NCBI RefSeq assembly: GCF_000247695.1
Contig: NW_004624734.1
Coordinates: 7,179,569-7,243,568, forward strand
Source: Heterocephalus glaber
Lineage: Eukaryota; Chordata; Mammalia; Rodentia; Bathyergidae
Reading direction: 5' to 3'
DNA length: 64,000 nt
The notes beneath the pieces are model-generated. The model was not told the origin of the DNA. It saw nothing but the letters and a program-made list of their open reading frames with translations, and searched no databases. Every line of letters starts with the position of its first letter. Position 1 is the stretch's first letter. A program made the position numbers and the translations under genes. Positions 36,785-46,739 of this stretch are shown one piece after another.

Positions 36785-36969
36785 CACTTCAAGTTTTTAA
36801 TGACCGCGCTTTCTGTGCCTGGCACAGCAGTGAGCACTGGGGTACAGTGAGAGAATTGTCAGTCGTTTATGGATGGCTTTGTTGCTGACCTAGGTCATTA
36901 GGTCCCCAAGCCCAAAGAGTTTAATAGAAGGGGAAAAAATAAAGACAAATAGTTTCTCAACTGAATTCT

Positions 36970-37090
36970 TTTTTTCTTTCTTGTTTTAATAGACAGAATT
37001 TCACTATGTTGCCCAGGGTAGCCTCAAACTTGCTATCCTGCCATGTCAGCTTCCAAAGCAGTTGGGACTACATGTGCTCCCCATCATGCC
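36970..37090 (-). mobile_element. B1-family SINE, antisense
   Basis: Contains TTTCACTATGTTGCCCAGGG and TTGGGACTACATGTGCTCCC, the reverse complement of 7SL-derived B1/Alu core sequence, preceded by a T-rich tail. Confidence 0.75.
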
Positions 37091-39065
37091 CAGCTTCTCA
37101 ACTGAACTCCTAGGCCTGGTGAAGGAATTGCAGTGACAATCTGGAGTCCCTGCAGTGTCAGGCTTGGTCCTCGTAGGAGGCCAGAAAGCAGGAAGAAGCA
37201 GCAGGGTAGGGGAGACAGAGGGGCCTGGCTCAGAATGCATCTAGACCCCCACTCAGCACAGGCAGGTCAGTGGGGACAGGGGTGCTGATGTGGCCACATG
37301 AGCACCAGATTGGTGTGCTCCACCCCTGACAGGCTTCCAGAGGCGGCATCTCTAATCTTACAGGCAAAATGTGCCAGTTTCTCTGTCTTCCATCCTGGTC
37401 CAGCAGAGGTTTCTTTGGAAGATGAAACTCCACTTTGCCTCTGAATGGATGTGGTATAAAACAGATTTTTCTGACACCTCTTGGGCAACTTTGATTCTCT
37501 TTGCTTTCTGTCCTCCCCAGCTGTTTCTAAAGAGATGTTGTATGCCCACATTCTCTTAAATTCTGGTTCTCTTTTCTCTGGTGGGGCTTTAATTCTGGAG
37601 CACTTGCAGAAGCTGGCTTTCTCCAAAAGCCTGGCCTCCAGCTGCATGCCGCACCTGGTGGCCCTTCCCAGTTTCTTGGGACACCTGCACTGCTCTGCTT
37701 CCCGTCTGTAGACAAAAAGAGAATGCCAAGGCCTTGCTGGCCGCCAGAAAGAGTTTGTCTTCCCAGTGATGCCTGTATGTAGGGAGGCTGACCTTGGCCT
37801 CTCATCCCCCCGTGAGGCTCCTCGGCCTTCAGCCTGTTCCCAGGAGCACCCACACTATAGCTGAGCTCTGCACATCTTATCAGCACCCGGAGCCTCTTCA
37901 CTAGGGCTGCCCTTACCTTGTGCTGAGAAGCTCCCTCCTCCCAAGCTTCCCCTATCTGCACACAAACAAACCCTCCAACTCACATTCCACCCTCCTGAGA
38001 GCCTCCCAGATTCCCCCTAACTAGGACAGGGCACATCTTTCCCTCTTCCACAGCATGCCTGACGTGCACACATCTTGGGACTGCAGGCCCACACTACTGG
38101 TCAGCAGCTGGCCTTCTTGGTTTCAGCACCATGGCCCTGGGAATTTGTTGGTGGATGTGGGAATCAACTGGGGTCAGCAGATAGCCACCCCCTTCCCACT
38201 AGCAGGTTCCTTCAGATGTGCCTTTCCCAGGGCAGGTGGCACCCAGGAGCTGAAAAAGATGGAAACATAAATATCTGGCCATTCCAGCCTAGCAGGGGAC
38301 TACTGGGCAGCAGTGTCTCTCCAGCTCAGGAGGTGGCAAGGCTCTTTGGGGGAGCACTGCAGCTTGGCTTTTCTACCTACTTCCCCTGACAGCCTCCTAC
38401 TTTCTTCCACAGGTGTGGATTTCTGACAAGCATCTTGCACCCGAAACTCCATCCATCTTAGCATCTGCTTCCTGGAGACCCAGCAGGCTACATCAGCTTT
38501 CTTCATTCAGTGGCTATAGATGGAGTGTGGATAACATATAAATGTTCTGAGTTCTGAGCACATGGACTAGTGGAACAAGAAGACCTGAAAACCAGTAACC
38601 CCCAGAAGGATGTAACGCCTGGAAAGACCCTATGTCCAAATATGCTGACATTCGGAGATGGTGAGTGTTATGACTTCAGCATATCTTTGCGGAAGGAGAC
38701 ATAGTTCACCTCTTAGCATAAAGTTCTTTCACTGGGGCCACCTCCCTTCCCCTGTCTCCATCCCAAAAACCAGATCAGTGGTTTCCATCTTTGTTAATTT
38801 TGCAGAACTAGAAGAAATCCTAGTGACCATAGTAATCCAGCCCTGCTCTTGCTGCATTCCTCCCTAGCACTTGTCCCCTCGAGCTTGTTTATCTATTCTG
38901 TGTCCTCCCACACCGCTGTCAGCTGTACAAGGACAGTCGGTGGCTTTGCTCATCTTCCAGGGCTGAGAAGTGTGTCTGGCAGAGTTGATGCTCAGGAAGT
39001 ATTTGTTGGAAGGATGGCTAGACATACTTTTCTTTAACAGCTTTACTGAGGAATAATTCTCATTC

Positions 39066-39498
39066 TAAAGCAGGACTTAAAGGAAGATGAGTTTTTCCCA
39101 GCTTTGGGCAATTTCTGCTCCTCTCAAATCATCCCCTCACTCCTGTAGCTATAACTCTTTGTTCTGGTATACATAAAATTGACAACTGTGTCCTATAAAC
39201 AAAGTTTATGACATCTTGTTCTCACAAGTTCACAAGGCTCTGTCTTCTTTCAAGGCTAAGTTACAAGACTATCACCACCTGATTAATCACTTTTGTCTAG
39301 CTTCTGTAACCTTGCTTGCCCAGCCCCAATTTCTCGCCACTAGAAAGACCCTCCCAAGCCACATGTACAAAAGCTGGGGGTTTTTCTTTGTTTGGGGCTC
39401 AGCTTTTGGACAGTCTGAGAGCCAGTATGCACCTAAAATCCTGGAATAAAATCTTCCCATTTCACCATGGTTTCTTCTGTCTCTTAAATTTTGCAACA
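39066..39498 (+). repeat. 5' LTR of the ERV
   Basis: It starts TAAAGCAGGACTTAAAGGA and ends TTGCAACA, and aligns along its whole length with 46292-46734. An AATAAA polyadenylation hexamer sits at 39445-39450. Where the 3' copy has a TATA box, this copy reads TACAAAAG. The terminal TG expected of an LTR has decayed to TA in both copies. Confidence 0.9.
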
Positions 39499-41008
39499 TT
39501 CCCGGTGACCACCAAGGGACAGGAGATGACACTCTTGCTGTCTCCTTTGCCTGCAGACACAGGGCCCCCTGAGCTGAGGGAAATCTGAAACCCCTGGCAC
39601 CACTGGGTGAGACGTAAACTGGGAGAGGGAATCATCTCTCCTGAAGTCCAGAGTCCTCCCCTGTCAGCACAACAGAACCTGAGGGGTACAGGACAATTCT
39701 GGAATGACACCCTACAGAACCACAGAAAGGTTTTGGGACCCAGGAAAAGGAAGACTTGTCCCATAAGTACAGAACGGGAGAGTGATAGCCTCCTGGGGTG
39801 TACCGAGTAATCTGACCTGGATTTAGTCAATCGAAACCTACAACCCCAAGTTGGAAACTCGAGAGTGGCCCCCAGGGAGAGTGGCTTGCACCTGGGAATG
39901 TGGGAGGTGGGCTGCAGTGAGTGGCTCATAAGAGGTGTACCTAATAGTCTGGCCTAGGTAAGCTGGGATGAAATCTACACCCAAATTTGGAAAAAGGAAC
40001 CAAAAACAGGGAGGGTCATGGTGCACCGGATATCTACAGAGGAGATGTGGGGGAGGCAAAGGCATGAGGAAAGCCACTTAGCTTTAGTCTACTGGGATAT
40101 ACAAGTGAGGAACCACAGGCAAGCAGATAGCAGAGAAAAAGTGCACCCTGTGAAATGCAATGATGGCAGCCACCAGCCCAGATGGGGGACCAAGACTGGA
40201 ATAGCCCTGAGGAGCTGGCTGGTTCAGCAGCTAGGGTGAAGCAAAGGCACAGAGCCAAGAGACTTGGGCCCAGCTGCACTTGTACAGATTAGAGGGACAA
40301 AGCACAGGTTATCTTTTCATTTCAGAGAGACAGAGCAGGGCAATATGGGGGGAGACGAGAGCCGTGCGATCCCCCCAACTCCATGAGCCTGGCCCTGCCC
40401 ATTCACAGCCTTGCTTCTGGCACTACCTTGCTTAGCTTGGCCCATGGACGGGCACACATTTTCTTCAGAGGCAAGGGGCTGAGCCAATGACTTTGACCAC
40501 TGTGGGCCCAAGATACTGAAGCAGATGGGCAGGGAGCAACACACTGGGATTGCTCAGGATCCAAGCATAGGGACTGCATGCTAGCCAGAGCCCCAGTGCA
40601 GGTGACTATGGGTTGCGTGTACCACAGGACAAAGCAGAGAAGCACAGGTCAGACCTAAGGTTTCCTTCTCTTGACTTTGGGAACCCTGAGGGTGGTACTT
40701 ACTTGGCATCAGCAGCCTGGCACTGCCTCCACTGCCTCTAGAAGCTGGAGCCCTAGCCAGGGTTTGGATGGCTGAAGTCAAGGAACTGTGGCTGCATCTT
40801 GCCAGGCCTGAAAAGGTTTTACAGGAGGATCAGAAGAGACCAAAGGAGGGCTCAGTCCCTCTTTCCCTTGAAGAAAATTCCCCTGAACAAGAAAAATAGG
40901 ATTACAAATGTTGGCTAACTGATAAATTTACTTTTTGGCTTCCATTTTAAGTTGGTATTATTGTTTAATTAATATGCTTAAAACATTTCTTGTTCATTGT
41001 AAATTCTT
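39499..41008 (+). other. ERV leader and unassigned 5' internal region
   Basis: This stretch lies between the 5' LTR and the antisense ID SINE. Expected contents are primer-binding site, packaging leader and gag start. No tRNA-complementary site beginning TGG is evident right after the LTR, and no gag start is recognisable. Short open frames here have no identifiable family. Confidence 0.5.
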
Positions 41009-41099
41009 ATTTTATTTTATTTTTTGATACCAGGGACCAAACTCGGGACCTTGCGCGTTTGAGGCAGGGGGAAGAACTACTGAACTAAATCCTTGGCCC
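41009..41099 (-). mobile_element. ID-type SINE inside the ERV, antisense
   Basis: Reverse-strand ID: the B-box side (ACCAGGGACCAAACTCGGGA) comes first and the A-box side (TACTGAACTAAATCC) last. The A tail is expanded to an AAATA-type repeat. Confidence 0.83.
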
Positions 41100-41315
41100 A
41101 ACATTGTAAATTCTTAAACTGTGATTACAGGGTTAACTTGCTATTTTCGCTGCTCTAGGATGGTTTAAGATAAGAACACTGATTCAAGATTACTTAGAAG
41201 TCTGTTGGCAGCCAGTCAAATTTAAAATGTAACAATCTGAGACCTAAGGGAGAAAAAGAGAGAAGGACACTTTAAAATCCAAGTGGCACCAAGTGGCTAG
41301 GGATGAAAATCAGCT

Positions 41316-41373
41316 GGAGCACCCAGACCAATTTCCTTACATCAGCTTGTGGCTGAACATAGCAAAAGCCTGA
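41316..41373 (+). pseudogene. Possible gag matrix remnant
   Basis: A short frame reads HPDQFPYISLWLNIAKA before a TGA at 41371. It resembles the conserved part of class I ERV matrix domains around a HPDQ-P-YI motif. It is only about 18 residues, so the assignment is tentative, but its place directly upstream of the plectin-like block is where gag would be interrupted in a gag-host fusion. Confidence 0.4.
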
Positions 41374-41554
41374 CCCAGATGACTACAGCCCTGTCTGGCA
41401 CCATATTGTAAAACACTCGTGGCCTGAGCTGAGCCTAAAACAAAAGAGATTTTAAAAATCAGCCCTGCTGGAGGCCACAGGAATAAAGAAAAGGCAGCAA
41501 AACACAAGCCTGACACTGAGGAGCACCTGGTCCAGCTGCACAAGGCATTTCAAA

Positions 41555-42770
41555 ATGAGCTCAGCAGTGACAGTTGGTGAGGCCAAAGAGCATGTAAAGA
41601 AGAGCCTGGTAGCTGAGGAGGAAGCTGCAAAGCAGCGCAAGGCTAGGCTAGAGGAAGTCAAGCAGCTCAAGGCCAAGGTAGGAGAGGCCCAGTGCCTGTG
41701 GGAATAAGTAGAACAGGAGTCAACTCAGTAGCTACAGCTGGCCCAAGAGGCTGCCCAGGAACAACTACAGAAAGGAGAAAACACAGGAGTGTGCTAGAGC
41801 AGCTATGTGGTGAGGCAGCATTAGCTCAGCAAGTGGCTGAGGCAGCTGAGGAGGCTTGAGAGCATGCCTAACATGAAGCAACACAGTCTCACTAGCAGGT
41901 GGAAGATGCAAAACAGCTAAAGCAGTTGGCAGGGGGACATGCCCAAGCCAAGGTATAGGCAGAACTGGAAGACACAAGAACTGCAACGGCACACGCAGGA
42001 GGAGATGCCATGGAAGAAAGAGGCAGCAATGGACACATAGCATCAGAAACCCAGTATCCAGGAAGAGCTGCAGCATCTGTGACAGAGTTCAGAGGCAGAG
42101 ATCCAGGCCAAGACTCAGCAAGTAGAGGCAGCTAAATGCAGCAGGCTGAGGATCAAGGAATAGATCCACATGGAATGCCTACAGCTGGAGAAAACTGAGT
42201 GCCAACATGGTGGGACTGAGAATAAGCTGCAGGCTCTGCATGTGTGGGTAAGGACAGAAGCACAGAAGCAGCAGGTGCAAGAGGAGAGCCAGCACAAGCA
42301 TCAAGCAGAGGTAGAGTTGGCCCTGCACGTGAAGGCTAAGGCTGAGACAACTCAAGGTAAACAGAGGGCTGTGCAGTCACTGAAGGAGTTGTGACTACAT
42401 GGTGAGGAGGCAGAGAGGTAGCTGTAGCAGGCAGAAACAGAGCGGACATGTCAAGTGCAGGTAACCCTGGAGACAGTTCAGCATAGTACAGAGGCAGAGC
42501 TGCAGAGCAAGTGTGCCTCCTCTGTAGAGAAGACTGCACAGCCAAAGTATACCCTGCAGGAAGAGCATGTGGCAATGGCCCAGCTGTGGGAGGAAACAAA
42601 GAAATGGGCACAACAGCAGGCAGAACCTGAATGTGCTTATGAGGAGGCACAGTGGAAGCTGGAGCACTGGCAGCTAAAGACCAATGAGACACTGAGGCTG
42701 TGGCTACAGTAAGAGGAGGTAACATAGCAAAAGAGCTTATGCAGGCCGAGGCTGAGAAACAGAAAAATAG
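41555..42770 (+). pseudogene. PLEC: Plectin (PLEC) rod-domain fragment carried inside the ERV
   Basis: Seen: broken frames that are rich in E, Q, A and K. Block A, about 41,585-41,930, reads KKSLVAEEEAAKQRKA, EEVKQLKAKV, LQLAQEAAQ and VAEAAEEA. Block B, about 41,935-42,770, reads IQEELQHL, SSEAEIQAK, EEHVAMAQLWEETKKW and EAQWKLEHWQLKTNETLRL. Known: these match recalled rod-domain sequence of plectin, the cytolinker, where the rod is encoded by one very large exon. Block A corresponds to a more C-terminal part of the rod than block B, so the order is swapped. Arginines of plectin are mostly W, C, Q, H or K here, as expected from CpG decay. At least ten stops and several shifts make it non-coding now. 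Weaker similarity may extend back to about 41,480. Alternatives are a retrocopy that landed inside the ERV, or another coiled-coil gene; the residue-level match makes plectin much the best. Confidence 0.85.
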
Positions 42771-42844
42771 AGACTATATTCAGATAAGTCACCAAAGCTA
42801 AGAACAGATGAGCTACATGGACAGCTCTTAGAACACAGAATCTT

Positions 42845-43420
42845 GGCTAGATGCCAGTCATCTTAAAATACCCTGCTTTTACCAGTACACAAACCAGGAA
42901 TTAATAAATATAGACCAGTACAGGACTTGCATGGTATGAATCAGGCCACTGGGACCATTCAACCAACAGTACCAAAACCATACACATTGACAGGACTCAT
43001 TCCAGCAAGTGCTGCTGGGTTTTCTTGTTTAGATTTAAAAGATGCCTTTTTCTGTCTCTGCCTTGCGCCAGTCAGCCCATCCTCACATTTCAATAGGAGG
43101 ATCCTGTTATGGGCATAAAGGAATAGTTCACTGGGCTAGGATTCCCCAGGGATTCAAAAAAACTCTCCTATGATCTTTGGAGAGGTGCTAGCAACCATCT
43201 TTAAAGGGAACTGGGTATTAAATGAAAACAAGGTGTGTGTCCTCCCAATTCCAATCTCCCAATGCCAAACAAGAAAGTTTGGGGAGGAGCAGGATTCTGT
43301 TTTATCTAGATCCCAAATTTTTCACCTACAGCTAAGCCCCTATATAAAGCTACCAAAGGGGGGAAAAAGACCCTCTCCTCTGAGAAACCGAACAAGAAAG
43401 AGCATTTGAACAAATCAAAA
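42845..43420 (+). pseudogene. ERV pol: reverse transcriptase remnant
   Basis: Translated pieces show the RT fingers and palm start (KPGINKYRPVQDL, then SCLDLKDAFF with a catalytic-type aspartate) and a PQGFK motif near 43,150. The expected YVDD stretch is missing, apparently removed by a deletion after about 43,205. Stops and frameshifts interrupt the rest. The sequence is of class I retroviral type and cannot encode an active enzyme. Confidence 0.85.
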
Positions 43421-43798
43421 GAGCCCTGACTCAGGCCCATGCCTCAGGGCTCCCAGTTACAACTAAGGCTTTCTTCCTGTATGTCCATGAGTGAAATGGA
43501 ATAGCTATAGGTGTTCTAACTCAGGTCATGGGATCCTGGCATTGTCCGGTGGCATACTTGTCAAAACAATTAGACTCTGTGGCCTTGGGATGGTCTCCAT
43601 GCTTTAGGGCACTTGTTGCCACTGCCCTGCTAATGTAGGAGGCTGATAAGCTGACTTTGGGACAACAACTGACTATTCAGGTTCCACACTCAGTTATAAC
43701 TTTAATGGACCAGCAAGGGCACCATTGGTTATTAAACCTGAAAATGGCTCAGTATCAGGGGCTCCTATGTGAAAATTCCTGCATAGCTCTAGAGACAG
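43421..43798 (+). pseudogene. ERV pol: connection domain remnant
   Basis: The frame reads [20 protein letters not shown], then DKLTLGQQLTIQVPHSV, typical of the RT connection domain of class I ERVs. Stops (TGA, TAG) interrupt it. An ID SINE inserted immediately downstream. Confidence 0.8.
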
Positions 43799-43880
43799 GG
43801 CTGGGGATTTAGCTCAGTGGTGCTGCTGCCTGCCTCACAAGTGCAAGGTCTCAAGTTCAATCCCTGGTACCAAAAAAAAA
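43799..43880 (+). mobile_element. ID-type SINE inserted in ERV pol
   Basis: A tRNA-like head (GGGGATTTAGCTCAGTGG A box; GGTCTCAAGTTCAATCCC B box), then GGTACC and poly-A. Short flanking copies of TAGAGACA suggest a target-site duplication. It postdates the ERV. Confidence 0.85.
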
Positions 43881-43989
43881 TTAGTTGGAATAGAGACAAT
43901 AAAGACAGTCCAGCTATTTGCTCCCAGTCAAACCAGGGCCTCCTTCACGACTGTTTAAAAAACATGGATGAAGTATGCTCAAGCTGAGG

Positions 43990-44420
43990 CCACCTCACCA
44001 ATCACCCCCCCAAAGACCCAGATTTTAAATACTTTACAGATCAAGGCAGTTCTCTACTAGAAGGAGTCCAATGGGCAGGATACGCAATGGTGACATTAGA
44101 CTTTATGATAGAGGCTCAGCCCCTGCCTACCAGAACTTCAGCCTAGAAGGCAGAAGTGATAGCCTTTATAAGGGCTCTTTTTCTAGCAAAAGACAAAAAG
44201 GCCAACATCTACACCGATTCTAAGTACACCTTTGCTATGCTACATGTACATGGGGGCTATATATAAAAGACAGGGGGATCTTAATGGCTGGGAGAAAAGA
44301 GATAAAATACAAGGAAGAGGTTTTACAACTTCTAGATGCTGTATGGGTTCTGAAAAAGGTGACTGTTTTACGCTTCCGGGGATGTCAATGGACTGGCCCT
44401 CTGAAAGCCAGGAGAAATAA
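43990..44420 (+). pseudogene. ERV pol: RNase H remnant
   Basis: Motifs in order: FTDQGSSLLEG, KAEVIAFIRAL and IYTDSKYTFAML, carrying the D, E and D positions of retroviral RNase H. A stop precedes the glutamate motif and the C-terminal part is frame-broken. Confidence 0.8.
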
Positions 44421-44639
44421 AAAACAGACAGAGAAGCTAAACAGGCAGCTATGGCAACCCCACAACCTAAAAGAGAGACCCTAGCTATGTCCCTCACCTC
44501 AGAGCCTCCTCTCCCAAAGACCCCAAGCTACTCCTGAGATGAAAAAGCCTGGTTTTCCCAAGAAGCTAGAAACCATGTAAGGAGGGATGAGAAAAGTTTG
44601 TTGATGGGAGGCAGGCCATCCCTGAAGTGTTGAGCCCCA

Positions 44640-45475
44640 GCTTCATAAAACAATTTCATTGAGGGTCTCACATGGGAAAGACAGCACTGGAGATGTTATT
44701 AGGCAACAGTTTCTATGAGCCATGGCTCACTGCCATCACCCAAGCTGTTTGTGAGCAATGCCTAACTTGTGCTCAGAGCAACCCAAGACAAGGGCTCACC
44801 TGGCCTCCAGGCATCCAAGAAATTGGAACTGCCCCTTGTGAAAACTTGCTTTTGAACTTCACTGAAAAACCTTAAGCAGGAGGCTATCAGTATATTCTGG
44901 TACTTGTCTGAACCTTTTGAAGATGGATTGAAGCCTTCCTTGCCTGAACAGAAACAGCAAAATAAGTGATAAGAATATTGTTGAGAGATATCATCCTGAG
45001 AGTCAGACTGCCCCTGATCTTTGGGCCAGATAATAGACCAGCATTCATATCTAAGATAGTTCAAGGACTCATGTGAATGTTAAAGATAAAATAGAAATTA
45101 CACACAGTCTATTGGCCGCAAAGCTCAAGAAAGGTAGAGCACATGAAAAGGACACTCAAACAATTGTTTAAAAAATGCCCCCAAAAATCCATTTGAGATG
45201 GAATCAAGTCCTAGCCATTGTGCTCCAAGTCAGGTGCACCTCCACCAAACAAACTGGGTATTCCCTTTGTGAGATCTTGTTCTGCAGGCCACCCCTAATC
45301 ATGGGTCAATTTAAGGGCAATCTCTGCAAACTAGGAGAACTGACCCTAAGGAGGCAAATACAGGCTTTGGAAGTAGCCCTGCAAGAGATACATAGCTGGG
45401 TACAAGAAAGAATGCCCATAAGGCTAATAGAGCCTGTAGGAAACAGGGAAAGGGGACATTACTAGAACCTCTGCA
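44640..45475 (+). pseudogene. ERV pol: integrase remnant, N-terminal and core
   Basis: A zinc-binding type N-terminus (HMGKTALEML, then CEQCLTCAQ) is followed by a core in which the first catalytic aspartate position reads N in NFTEKP, the second survives in FGPDNRPAF, and stops are frequent. The segment 45,180-45,465 (GYSLCEILFCRPPL, LTLRRQIQALEVALQEIHSW) is the start of the integrase C-terminal part. Confidence 0.8.
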
Positions 45476-45544
45476 GTAAGTCCTAGTCTCCTGTGAGCCA
45501 TGGCAGCACAAAGCAAATTAACTTATTATACAGGAAAGGTAGAA

Positions 45545-45910
45545 AAATGAGACCTTGAGAAGAAGATGAGCTTTGGGTCTGATCAGTGCTGCTCTGAGTG
45601 GCAAAGACGAAAGGCCCCAGCTTACCATACCTTTTATTCAGTAAGTCAGGAGAAACAGATGTAACAAATGACTCAGGACAGAGAGTTCAGTATATCGGGA
45701 TAAACAAAGTGTAACAAATGACTTGCAGAGAGTTCAGTACATAGGGATAAACAAAGTGTAACAATCCAAGAACAATGAGGAACTGAGTAGATGATGATTT
45801 TGTTCGTCCCAGGATGTCTTCAGCTGGTGTAATCTTGTCCTGAAGCATCACAGCATCACCGGATCATTGAGGTCTCAGTTGTGACTAGAGGTCAAAATGG
45901 AACTCAAAAT
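45545..45910 (-). mobile_element. Probable solo LTR, antisense, splitting the integrase C-terminus
   Basis: This stretch interrupts the integrase C-terminal part, which resumes at about 45,970. Its right end (TGAGGTCTCAGTTGTGAC) resembles the right end of 47,265-47,660, so both belong to one LTR-like family. It contains a direct duplication of about 50 bp (45,663-45,763). An AATAAA is present on the minus strand near its left side. Family name not determined. Confidence 0.45.
45663..45763. repeat. Two-copy direct repeat, about 50 bp unit
   Basis: Two adjacent near-copies share AACAAATGACT, AGAGAGTTCAGTA and GGGATAAACAAAGTGTAAC. This is a local tandem duplication inside the antisense LTR-like insert. 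Confidence 0.8.
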
Positions 45911-45959
45911 GCCATAGCTGGCCTGTAGGCAAGAGAACTAGGATTTTTCCCTAAAATCA

Positions 45960-46135
45960 TGTAGCATTGCTCCTGACAAGAGCCAGTACCCTATTCAAAC
46001 GTGGGGACTTCATTTGGGTCAAGAAAAGGAATCCAACCAACCTGAGGCCCATATGGGATGGGCCTCATACTGTAATTTTATCCACCCCCACTGCTGTTAA
46101 AGTTGCAGGAGCTGTGCCTGGACCCACCACAGTTG
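45960..46135 (+). pseudogene. ERV integrase C-terminal (GPY/F-type) remnant
   Basis: The frame reads IWDGPHTVILSTPTAVKVAG, matching the GPY/F module at the end of gammaretroviral integrases. The polypurine tract follows about 150 nt later, so env, which normally lies here, has been deleted. Confidence 0.75.
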
Positions 46136-46280
46136 ACTAAAACCAGTGGCCCAAGAATGATTCTTCTTCTGCCCAATAGAGAGGGCCCCTCCTTCTGCCC
46201 AACAGGGAGGGCTCCCCCAATAACAGGATAGATGATACTGATCATGATGCTTTCTATTAAAACTTGTCATAGAAAGCATC

Positions 46281-46291
46281 AAAGGGGAGAA
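46281..46291 (+). other. ERV polypurine tract
   Basis: AAAGGGGAGAA lies directly before the 3' LTR, in the position and form of the plus-strand primer of gammaretroviruses. Confidence 0.75.
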
Positions 46292-46734
46292 TAAAGCAGG
46301 ACTTAAAGGAAAACAAATTTTTCCCAGCCTCGGGCAGTTTCCACAGTTTGGGTTAACCGCCCCCCCACCCCTCACCTGTAGGTGTAACTCCTTGTTCTGC
46401 TACAGATAAAATTGGTAACTGTGACCTGTAAACAAAGTTTATGACATCTTGTTCTCACAAGATTTACAAATCTCTGTCTTCTTTCAAGGCTAATTTACAA
46501 GACCATCATCACCTGATTAATTGCTTTTGTCTAGCTTCTGTAATCTTGTTTGCTTATTCCCTACCCCAGTTTCATAAGTTTCACACCACTAGAAAGACTA
46601 CCCCCTCAGCCACATGTATAAAAACTGGGGGACCTTTTTTTTTTTCCTTTGGATGTTAGTCTGCCAGGTCAGTGTACAACTAAAATCCTGGAATAAAATC
46701 CTCCCGTTTTCCCTATCTCTTAAATTCTGCAACA
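46292..46734 (+). repeat. 3' LTR of the ERV
   Basis: It begins immediately after a polypurine tract (AAAGGGGAGAA, 46281-46291) and matches the 5' LTR. It keeps TATAAAA at 46617-46623 and AATAAA at 46692-46697, separated by a normal R-region distance. The longest exactly shared run with the 5' copy lies around the stretch GACATCTTGTTCTCACAAG. Confidence 0.9.
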
Positions 46735-46739
46735 ATTCC

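Larger units (their letters stand above)
35226..39061. other. Intergenic left of the ERV
   Basis: Holds the B1 at 37.0 kb and the ATTC repeat. Just before the ERV, TTTAACAGCTTTACTGAGGA is a typical L1-type phrase, so the provirus appears to have integrated into or beside an older LINE. Confidence 0.6.
39066..46734 (+). mobile_element. Class I (gammaretrovirus-like) ERV provirus carrying plectin-like sequence
   Basis: Two related LTRs bound about 7.7 kb. The sequence ATTC flanks both ends (39062-39065 and 46735-46738), fitting a 4-bp target duplication as made by gammaretroviruses. Order: 5' LTR, leader of about 1.8 kb, a possible gag matrix remnant, plectin-like block, reverse transcriptase, RNase H, integrase, polypurine tract, 3' LTR. 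All frames carry stops and shifts. I see no protease or env and no clear primer-binding site. Later insertions inside it are an ID SINE at 41.0 kb (antisense), an ID SINE at 43.8 kb and a probable antisense LTR at 45.55-45.9 kb. The LTRs differ visibly (perhaps 15% by eye), so the insertion is old. Confidence 0.88.

Noticed and set aside
39499..39520. Primer-binding site right after the 5' LTR
   Set aside because: TTCCCGGTGACCACCAAGGG does not start with TGG and does not pair convincingly with a known tRNA 3' end.
42170..42712. Functional plectin-like protein from the two longest sense frames
   Set aside because: Stops and frameshifts separate them, with no start context or continuity to gag or pol; treated as a pseudogene.
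41765..42725. Antisense open frames with Leu/Cys-rich translations across the ERV
   Set aside because: They are the reverse strand of the plectin-like block; CAG/CTG-rich heptad coding gives few antisense stops.
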